Positions 1 to 4,220 of a DNA stretch of 7,863 nucleotides are shown in pieces (position 1 is the first letter of the stretch; every line of letters starts with the position of its first letter). Where the stretch lies: the NCBI GenBank assembly GCA_964626795.1, contig CAZVIQ010000041.1, positions 1 through 7,863 of the forward strand, read 5' to 3'. The notes beneath the pieces are model-generated. The model saw nothing but the letters and a program-made list of their open reading frames with translations. It had not been told where the DNA came from and did not search any database. The position numbers and the translations under genes were made by a program. The stretch is from RGIG1840 sp964626795. Its GTDB lineage: Bacteria > Bacillota_I > Bacilli_A > RF39 > UBA660.

Positions 1-75
1 AAATCTTGCGTAACAGTAACGGATGGAAATGGAGAAAAAACAACTCCATATACTATTTTTGATGAAGTATGTTAA
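1..75 (+). CDS. C-terminal 24 codons of an unidentified protein (5' end outside window)
   Basis: The first reading frame is open from the left edge to a TAA at 73-75 and encodes 24 residues, beginning KSCVTVTDGNGEK and ending TIFDEVC. The other two plus-strand frames are closed by stops within this stretch (one at 11-13, the other at 60-62), so this frame is the best candidate for the tail of a gene entering from the left. The fragment is too short to assign a family. It contains two cysteines, one of them the last residue. The next gene starts only a few nucleotides to about 27 nt downstream on the same strand, so the two may be co-transcribed. It could also be chance open sequence. Confidence 0.45.
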   Translation, partial: KSCVTVTDGNGEKTTPYTIFDEVC

Positions 76-102
76 TATATGCCAAATATAAAAAGGGGAC
101 TT

Positions 103-984
103 ATGAAAACATTAAAACAATTAGGAAGTAAAACATATTATATAGATGATATAACTAAAGTAGGAATCTATAAATTAAATGAAACAGATGTCTGTTTAAT
201 TGACAGTGGTAATAATAAAGAAAGTGCTAGAGAAATAGACGTTATTTTTAAAAAAAATAACTTCAATGTAAAGTATATTATTAATACTCATTCTCATACT
301 GATCATATAAGTGGTAATCATTATTTTGAAGAAAGATATGATGTTACTATTCTTGCTTCAAAAGAAGAAAAACATATGATAGACTCTCCTATATTAGAGC
401 CTGCTTCTTTATATGGTGCTAAACCTTTTAAAATGCTTCTAAATAAGTATTTATATGCTGAAAGCAGTACTGCAACGATTATAACAAGTAAAAATGTTCC
501 AAAAGGTCTTAAAATTCTTGAATTGCCTGGACATAGCATTTCTATGATAGGGGTTGCAACTGATGATAATATCTGTTTTTTAGGAGATGCTCTTGCAAGT
601 GAATACTTGCTTAATAAACATAAGATATTTTATATTTTTGATGTAGAAAAATATTTAGAAACACTTGAATATATGAAAACTTTTAAATATAAAAAATATA
701 TATTATCACATGGTGAAGAATTAGATAATTTGGAAAAAATAATAAATCTTAATAAAGAAGCAATAGAAAAAATAAAAAATGAAATAATAAATATATGCAT
801 TATCCCTCATACATATGAAAAGATACTAAAAGAAATATTTACTAGATTTGAAATTACTATGAACCCTTTACAATATTATTTAATAGGAACTACAGTAAAA
901 TCATTTATTTCTTATTTAATAGATTTAGGTGAACTTGAAATGTATACAGAAGATAATGAATTATATTATAAAACTATAAGTTAA
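103..984 (+). CDS. MBL-fold metallo-hydrolase
   Basis: This is a metallo-beta-lactamase superfamily hydrolase, probably cytoplasmic because no signal peptide is visible. With the start at 103 it has 293 residues. The di-metal site is complete. The HSHTDH motif supplies H63, H65, D67 and H68, PGHS gives H144, GDAL gives D162, and SHGE gives H203. The region after about residue 210 is charged and helical, resembling the helical or winged-helix tail of many glyoxalase-II-like MBL proteins. I chose ATG 103 because AGGGGA at 94-99 precedes it and the protein then opens with MKTLKQLGSKTYYI, a usual start for this family. An in-frame ATG at 79 would add eight residues but has no visible ribosome binding site. 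The substrate cannot be told from sequence; thioester, lactone or nucleotide substrates are all possible. It converges on the bacteriocin cassette, so a role in that system is unlikely. Confidence 0.9.
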   Translation: MKTLKQLGSKTYYIDDITKVGIYKLNETDVCLIDSGNNKESAREIDVIFKKNNFNVKYIINTHSHTDHISGNHYFEERYDVTILASKEEKHMIDSPILEPASLYGAKPFKMLLNKYLYAESSTATIITSKNVPKGLKILELPGHSISMIGVATDDNICFLGDALASEYLLNKHKIFYIFDVEKYLETLEYMKTFKYKKYILSHGEELDNLEKIINLNKEAIEKIKNEIINICIIPHTYEKILKEIFTRFEITMNPLQYYLIGTTVKSFISYLIDLGELEMYTEDNELYYKTIS

Positions 985-1008
985 AAGAAGGCTTTCACCT
1001 TCTTTTTT
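983..1008. terminator. Bidirectional intrinsic terminator between convergent units
   Basis: AAAAGAAGG at 983-991 pairs perfectly with CCTTCTTTT at 998-1006 across a 6-nt loop. A run of T follows on the plus strand (1003-1008), and the A-run at 983-986 gives a T-run on the minus strand. The hairpin overlaps the stop codon of the MBL gene and lies two bases from the stop of the minus-strand 50-residue precursor. It can therefore end transcription arriving from either side. Confidence 0.85.
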
Positions 1009-1009
1009 A

Positions 1010-1162
1010 CTAGCAACGAGATCCACTTGCTATCATTCTTATTGCAGTTCCCAGACTTCTTCCTACTTCTAATACTGCATTAACTGCGCGTACTATAGCA
1101 TTTATCATAGTGCCACTTATTGCACCTCCAACTATATTTAATAGTTCTTCTTTTTGATACAT
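1010..1162 (-). CDS. Double-glycine leader bacteriocin precursor, peptide A (50 aa)
   Basis: This small gene encodes a 50-residue secreted-peptide precursor. The leader MYQKEELLNIVGG (1-13) fits the double-glycine consensus: Gly at -1 and -2, hydrophobic residues at -4 and -7, Glu at -8. Cleavage by the C39 exporter encoded upstream would release a 37-residue core starting AISGTMINAIVRAVNAVLEV. The core is amphipathic and cationic (four Arg, one Glu). It has a GxxxG motif, GRSLG at 34-38, and its only Cys is the last residue. The ATG at 1162 is preceded by a strong AAAGGAGA (1167-1174). GxxxG motifs mediate helix pairing in class IIb two-peptide bacteriocins, and the 46-residue precursor at 1724-1864 is the natural partner. 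A role as a signalling peptide is an alternative. It is the last gene of the minus-strand cassette, directly before the shared terminator. Confidence 0.85.
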   Translation of the reverse strand: MYQKEELLNIVGGAISGTMINAIVRAVNAVLEVGRSLGTAIRMIASGSRC

Positions 1163-1166
1163 TTTT

Positions 1167-1174
1167 TCTCCTTT
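1167..1174 (-). promoter_or_regulatory. Ribosome binding site of peptide A
   Basis: The minus strand reads AAAGGAGA followed by four A residues and then ATG. This near-perfect Shine-Dalgarno sequence fixes the start of a gene that is too short for standard gene callers. Confidence 0.8.
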
Positions 1175-1192
1175 CTTTTGTTTTTAATTAAA

Positions 1193-1251
1193 TTATTTAT
1201 TACATGACAAAGATTTTAGATAGTCATCTAAACCACGATGATTATAGTAAA
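1193..1251 (-). pseudogene. Decayed 3' remnant of another double-glycine bacteriocin precursor
   Basis: On the minus strand this stretch reads GLDDYLKSLSCNK and then TAA (stop at 1193-1195). The end of peptide B reads VIDGYLRPLKCNK and then TAG. Over the last 12 codons including the stop, 28 of 36 bases match by hand alignment. Further upstream the shared TATAATC lines up only if a 2-nt indel is allowed, after which the frame reads FTIII, like FII in peptide B. No start codon, leader or GG site remains, because the DUF488 coding sequence occupies the place where they should be. I infer a truncated, frameshifted copy of a peptide-B-like gene. Similarity this short could arise by chance, but the shared CNK-stop ending and position inside the cassette argue otherwise. 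Confidence 0.6.
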
Positions 1252-1269
1252 TTATTTTTTATATATTAA
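1241..1269 (-). promoter_or_regulatory. Possible internal promoter for peptide A
   Basis: The minus strand has TTAATA (1264-1269), a 17-nt spacer and a perfect TATAAT (1241-1246), about 80 nt upstream of the peptide A start. The -35 box is weak, and the element straddles the end of the DUF488 gene and the precursor remnant. In DNA this AT-rich such matches occur often, so this is only a candidate. Confidence 0.25.
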
Positions 1270-1692
1270 TTTTTTACATTCCTCTTTTATCCATAAAGGT
1301 CTTTCAAGTTCCGTAATATTGCCTAAAGTATCTGTTAAAATTTCTGGAACCACTATACCAGTTTCTAATTCTATCCACGCAGCTGAAATATGTCTATGAC
1401 AGAAATCTTCAGGTGGTTCGTAGCACAGCATAATAGCGCTTTCTAATTCTTTTAACACCTGTTCTATATTCAAACTTTTTAAAACTAATTCATAATAACA
1501 TTTTAAATAAAATAAATGATTTTCTATGGCTGAAATCTTTCCTATATTATTATGCCATTCTTTCCAAAAAGAAAGTTTAGGAGCTAGTTTTTTATATGTT
1601 TCTCCATCAAATCCAAGCGATTTTCCACCGTCTCCTGATATGGAAACAAGCCTCCCACTTTTACAATTATCATAACTTCCAGTATAAATCAT
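1252..1692 (-). CDS. DUF488-family protein
   Basis: This 146-residue soluble protein is recognisable as DUF488-like. It contains the hallmark LCYEPPEDFCHRH at residues 89-101, with C90, E92, C98, H99 and H101. It also has a family-like N-terminus, MIYTGSYDN, and the GFDGETYKKLAPKLSFWKEW block around 27-46. The length is close to usual for the family. The biochemical function of DUF488 is not established. The ATG at 1692 follows AGAGG at a spacing of 9 nt, and the gene starts 31 nt after the stop of peptide B in the same orientation. A perfect TATAAT at 1713-1718 on the minus strand could provide its own promoter, but its -35 is poor. The gene is about 31% GC over 1261-1680 by hand count, whereas sampled lines of the neighbouring exporter average about 20%. 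This suggests a different origin. It could be an unrelated passenger or an accessory or protective protein; nothing in the sequence shows it is an immunity protein. Confidence 0.75.
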   Translation of the reverse strand: MIYTGSYDNCKSGRLVSISGDGGKSLGFDGETYKKLAPKLSFWKEWHNNIGKISAIENHLFYLKCYYELVLKSLNIEQVLKELESAIMLCYEPPEDFCHRHISAAWIELETGIVVPEILTDTLGNITELERPLWIKEECKKLIYKK

Positions 1693-1723
1693 AGCTAAAT
1701 ACCTCTAAAATTATTATATCCCA

Positions 1724-1864
1724 CTATTTATTACATTTTAAAGGTCTTAAATAGCCATCAATTACTCCGATTATAAATACTATACCTGAGACAATTGCAG
1801 TTGCTAATGTCCAAGTTACAGCGCCACCATTTATATCTAATAGTTCATCTTTTGTAAGAATCAT
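1724..1864 (-). CDS. Double-glycine leader bacteriocin precursor, peptide B (46 aa)
   Basis: This gene encodes a 46-residue precursor. The leader MILTKDELLDINGG (1-14) has Gly at -1 and -2, Ile at -4, Leu at -7, Glu at -8 and Leu at -12, matching the consensus recognised by C39 peptidase exporters. The predicted 32-residue core begins AVTWTLATAIVSG, is strongly hydrophobic from W18 to I35, has a GxxxG motif (GVIDG, 33-37), and ends GYLRPLKCNK with a single Cys at 44 and a net positive charge. Its leader shares the (K)(D/E)ELL(D/N)I core with peptide A, so both are probably processed by the same enzyme. An AAAGGAGG sits 4 nt before the ATG. The start is only 12 nt after the exporter stop, so translation of exporter and precursor is likely coupled. 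I infer that it is one half of a two-peptide membrane-active bacteriocin. Confidence 0.88.
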   Translation of the reverse strand: MILTKDELLDINGGAVTWTLATAIVSGIVFIIGVIDGYLRPLKCNK

Positions 1865-1868
1865 TTTT

Positions 1869-1876
1869 CCTCCTTT
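1869..1876 (-). promoter_or_regulatory. Ribosome binding site of peptide B
   Basis: A consensus AAAGGAGG on the minus strand lies immediately after the exporter stop codon (1877-1879) and 4 nt before the peptide B ATG. It supports very efficient translation of the precursor relative to the exporter. Confidence 0.85.
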
Positions 1877-3931
1877 CTAGCATTCGTATACTTCATTAAA
1901 TAACTTTTTAATTTCTTCTTTATGAGTTATGTAAATTATTGTTTTATCCTTAAAATAATCAAAGATATTTTGAATTATTTCTTTTTCCAGACTGCTATCA
2001 ATTTCACTTAAACACTCGTCAAGAATTAAATAATTAAAATTATTTAATAAAGCTCTAGCTAAAATTATTCTTTGTTTTTCACCACCACTTAAATTAAATC
2101 CGTTTTCTTCAATTAAGAAATTATCTCTAAATGTTTTTTTATTTCTAATCTTATCTACTTTACAAATCTTAAGTATTTCTTCATACTTCTTATTATTAAT
2201 TTGCTTATTTAATATAATGTTTTCTTTTAAAGTTCCATTAAATATATTTTCATTTTGTGAAACATATAAAATTGAGTTATTTATTGTTTCTAATTTTATA
2301 TCTTTTAAATTATAATTCCCAATGTATATTTCTCCAGAATAATTTTTTAAATATTTAACTAATATTTTCATTAATGTACTTTTTCCTTCGCCACTTTTAC
2401 CATGTATTAAGTATTTAGAGTTTTTTTCTATTTTAAAATCAATATTGCTTAAAATATTATTTACTTTATCATGCGAATAAAACACATTTTCAAAAACTAT
2501 ATCTCCATTAATCATTGAATAGTCTTCAGAATTAATTTTTTCTGTATTAATTAAAAGTAGGTCGTTGATTCTTTCATAAGACGTTAAAGATTGATTATAA
2601 TTTAAAATTAAATTAAGCAAATCTTTAAGTGGTATTATATAAAAAGATAATATAGTCAAATATAAAATTAAATTTCCTACAGTAATTTTATTGGTTATTA
2701 CTAAATAAGAACCCGTTACTAAAATAATTAAATTTAAAGTGTCAGTTATTAGTTCTTTATAATAATTTTCTTTTATTATTTTTTGCTCTAATTCTTTAAG
2801 ATTTCTTAGAAATTTATAATATGAATTTTTAATTTTGTCTAAAATGTAAATGTTAATCTTTAAATTTTTAATACTTTCATAATTTTCTATAGATTCAATA
2901 GAAATTCTATTATAATCGGCGTGACTTGTTTTTACTTCAATTATTTTTCTTTTTATAATTTTAAAGTAAAAGATTACTAAGAATATATAGAATATAAAAA
3001 TATAGACGGTAATAATAGTTAATCTAATATTTATAATCATCAAAACTATTAAACTCATGATAATTAGAAATAAATTGATAAATAGATTCAGAAATATGCT
3101 TAATATAAAGTCATAAAGATTATTTATATCATTTATTCTGCTTATAATTTCCCCTGTAGGTTTATTTTTTAAGTATTGGTATGGAAGATTAAAAATATGC
3201 CTGAAAATTTTTATTGTAATATCTTTACTTATTTTTTCTTTAAACTCAGTTAATAATTTATCCCTTAAAAAAGAAAGTAAGTTTTTAAGAACTATTATAA
3301 GAGTAAAACAGATTAAAATAATAGAAATTAATTTGTTATAATTTTCTATGGTTACACTATCTAATATAATTTTATATGAGAAGCTGCTTCCTATTGTAAA
3401 AACAGAAGAAAATAAACTTATTAAAAATAACTTAATTAATATGTTTTTATTAATTCTAATAAGACTTATTATCAAAGTAAAAAGTTTTTCTTTTTCTTTT
3501 ATATTAGGCAATTCATTTATAACACTAAACTCTAAAACAGAATTTAAATATATTTTATCAAATTCATCAAAAGTAATCTTTCTTTTACCTATTGCTGGAT
3601 CCATTGCAACTAGATATTTTCTTTTAGTGTTAATTTCATATATAACAATAAAATGATAAAACTCCTGATTTTTTACATGAACTATAAAAGGACATATGAT
3701 ATTATCTTTTAGAAGATCGTTTGTATTTATTTTTCTTCCTAAACCATCAAAACCAATTTTTCTCATTCCTTCAATCATATGATAAGCACTTGTCCCATTT
3801 TGATTAGTATTTACTAAATAAAGAAGTTCCTCCTTACTAATGTTGCCTTTGTAATATCTTATTATAGATAAAAGACATGAAACAGCACAGTCCTTAAAAC
3901 CTGTTTGTTTTACAATAATGTTTTTCTGCAT
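1877..3931 (-). CDS. C39-peptidase-containing ABC exporter for double-glycine peptides
   Basis: This complete 684-residue peptidase/exporter combines leader cleavage and ATP-driven export of bacteriocins in one membrane polypeptide. The N-terminal C39 domain (about 1-135) has Q9, catalytic C15 in DCAVSC, H93 in FYHF and D111 in AMDPA. Six hydrophobic segments follow (about 163-183, 202-220, 280-298, 303-325, 398-412 and 418-436). The nucleotide-binding domain (about 475-684) has Walker A GKSGEGKST at 511-519, Q-loop Q559, signature LSGGE at 614-618, Walker B YLILDE at 634-639 with catalytic E639, D-loop SEID at 642-645, and H-loop H670. Everything needed for a functional full-size half-transporter dimer is present. 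The usual DCG of C39 enzymes is DCA here. An AGGAGG sits 7 nt before the ATG at 3931. It heads the cassette and reads directly into peptide B. No HlyD/MFP accessory gene is visible, so it probably works like the stand-alone clostridial PCAT type. Confidence 0.95.
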   Translation of the reverse strand: MQKNIIVKQTGFKDCAVSCLLSIIRYYKGNISKEELLYLVNTNQNGTSAYHMIEGMRKIGFDGLGRKINTNDLLKDNIICPFIVHVKNQEFYHFIVIYEINTKRKYLVAMDPAIGKRKITFDEFDKIYLNSVLEFSVINELPNIKEKEKLFTLIISLIRINKNILIKLFLISLFSSVFTIGSSFSYKIILDSVTIENYNKLISIILICFTLIIVLKNLLSFLRDKLLTEFKEKISKDITIKIFRHIFNLPYQYLKNKPTGEIISRINDINNLYDFILSIFLNLFINLFLIIMSLIVLMIINIRLTIITVYIFIFYIFLVIFYFKIIKRKIIEVKTSHADYNRISIESIENYESIKNLKINIYILDKIKNSYYKFLRNLKELEQKIIKENYYKELITDTLNLIILVTGSYLVITNKITVGNLILYLTILSFYIIPLKDLLNLILNYNQSLTSYERINDLLLINTEKINSEDYSMINGDIVFENVFYSHDKVNNILSNIDFKIEKNSKYLIHGKSGEGKSTLMKILVKYLKNYSGEIYIGNYNLKDIKLETINNSILYVSQNENIFNGTLKENIILNKQINNKKYEEILKICKVDKIRNKKTFRDNFLIEENGFNLSGGEKQRIILARALLNNFNYLILDECLSEIDSSLEKEIIQNIFDYFKDKTIIYITHKEEIKKLFNEVYEC

Positions 3932-3990
3932 TTTTTATCCTCCTACTTATATTATTTGACAAAATTTTGCAAAACACTTTTTTGTATTAA

Positions 3991-4019
3991 AGTATAAAAA
4001 GCTATAAATTCTTAATAAA
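3991..4019 (-). promoter_or_regulatory. Candidate promoter of the bacteriocin cassette
   Basis: The minus strand shows TTTATT (4014-4019), a 17-nt spacer and TATACT (3991-3996), which would give a leader of roughly 50 nt before the exporter start. The -35 box is poor, so an activator may be needed, or the true promoter is elsewhere. Two overlapping 10-bp palindromes, TTTTGCAAAA (3965-3974) and CAAAATTTTG (3960-3969), lie just downstream of it in the leader and could be an operator. Confidence 0.3.
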
Positions 4020-4021
4020 AC

Positions 4022-4045
4022 TATAAAATTATTAATAATTTTATA
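4022..4045. repeat. Perfect 24-bp AT-only palindrome in the divergent intergenic region
   Basis: Arms TATAAAATTA and TAATTTTATA surround a central TTAA, so every base of the 24 is symmetric. The element lies between the divergent exporter and polC starts and directly upstream of the candidate exporter promoter. It could be a dimeric regulator site or simply a cruciform-prone AT sequence; it has no GC pairs and no T-tract, so it is not a good terminator. Confidence 0.6.
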
Positions 4046-4049
4046 TAAC

Positions 4050-4161
4050 TGTAAGACAAATTTTTAAAAATTTAAATTAAACAAAAAAATTTTAAAATTA
4101 TTAACAAAATTAAAAACTATATGATATGATGAATATATAAAACTAAGTGTAAAACAAATTT
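4050..4161 (+). repeat. Near-identical 14-nt direct repeat pair
   Basis: TGTAAGACAAATTT at 4050-4063 and TGTAAAACAAATTT at 4148-4161 differ at one base and are 98 nt apart, start to start. They flank the distal polC promoter candidate. They may be paired regulator sites, but AT-rich composition makes chance a serious alternative. Confidence 0.35.
4101..4130 (+). promoter_or_regulatory. Candidate distal promoter for polC
   Basis: TTAACA (4101-4106), an 18-nt spacer and TATGAT (4125-4130) form a reasonable sigma-A-type promoter. It would give a leader of about 84 nt before polC, more comfortable than the proximal candidate. Confidence 0.4.
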
Positions 4162-4172
4162 AAATTGTAAAG

Positions 4173-4201
4173 TTGTTAAACTTAAATTTAATATGTATAA
4201 T
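4173..4201 (+). promoter_or_regulatory. Candidate proximal promoter for polC
   Basis: TTGTTA (4173-4178) and a perfect TATAAT (4196-4201) are separated by exactly 17 nt, the best match in the region. Transcription would begin near 4208, leaving a leader of about 13 nt that starts at the Shine-Dalgarno GTGAGG. That is very short, so it may act together with the distal promoter. Confidence 0.5.
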
Positions 4202-4220
4202 AAAAGAGTGAGGTAGTATT

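Noticed and set aside
321..539. 72-codon minus-strand open frame inside the MBL gene
   Set aside because: It lies wholly antisense to a well-supported gene with all MBL motifs, has no good ribosome binding site and matches no family I recognise.
1010..1162. Lanthipeptide or other modified-peptide precursor
   Set aside because: No modification enzyme is in the window and the core has a single Cys and few Ser/Thr, so an unmodified class II-type peptide fits better.
1252..1692. Immunity-protein interpretation of the gene between the two precursors
   Set aside because: Position suggests it, but the LCYE...FCHRH signature is that of DUF488 and there is no membrane segment or similarity to known immunity proteins.
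3348..3656. 102-codon plus-strand open frame inside the exporter gene
   Set aside because: It is antisense to the C39/membrane part of the exporter; its hydrophobic, low-complexity product is what the complement of AT-rich membrane-protein coding DNA gives.
3945..3971. Promoter reading TTGCAA...TATAAG next to the exporter ribosome binding site
   Set aside because: The spacer is only 15 nt and the -10 would abut the AGGAGG, leaving no room for a transcribed ribosome binding site.
3932..4220. CRISPR array, riboswitch or tRNA in the AT-rich intergenic region
   Set aside because: No regularly spaced repeats, no cloverleaf and no GC-containing structured elements are visible; only AT-only symmetric motifs and promoter-like boxes.
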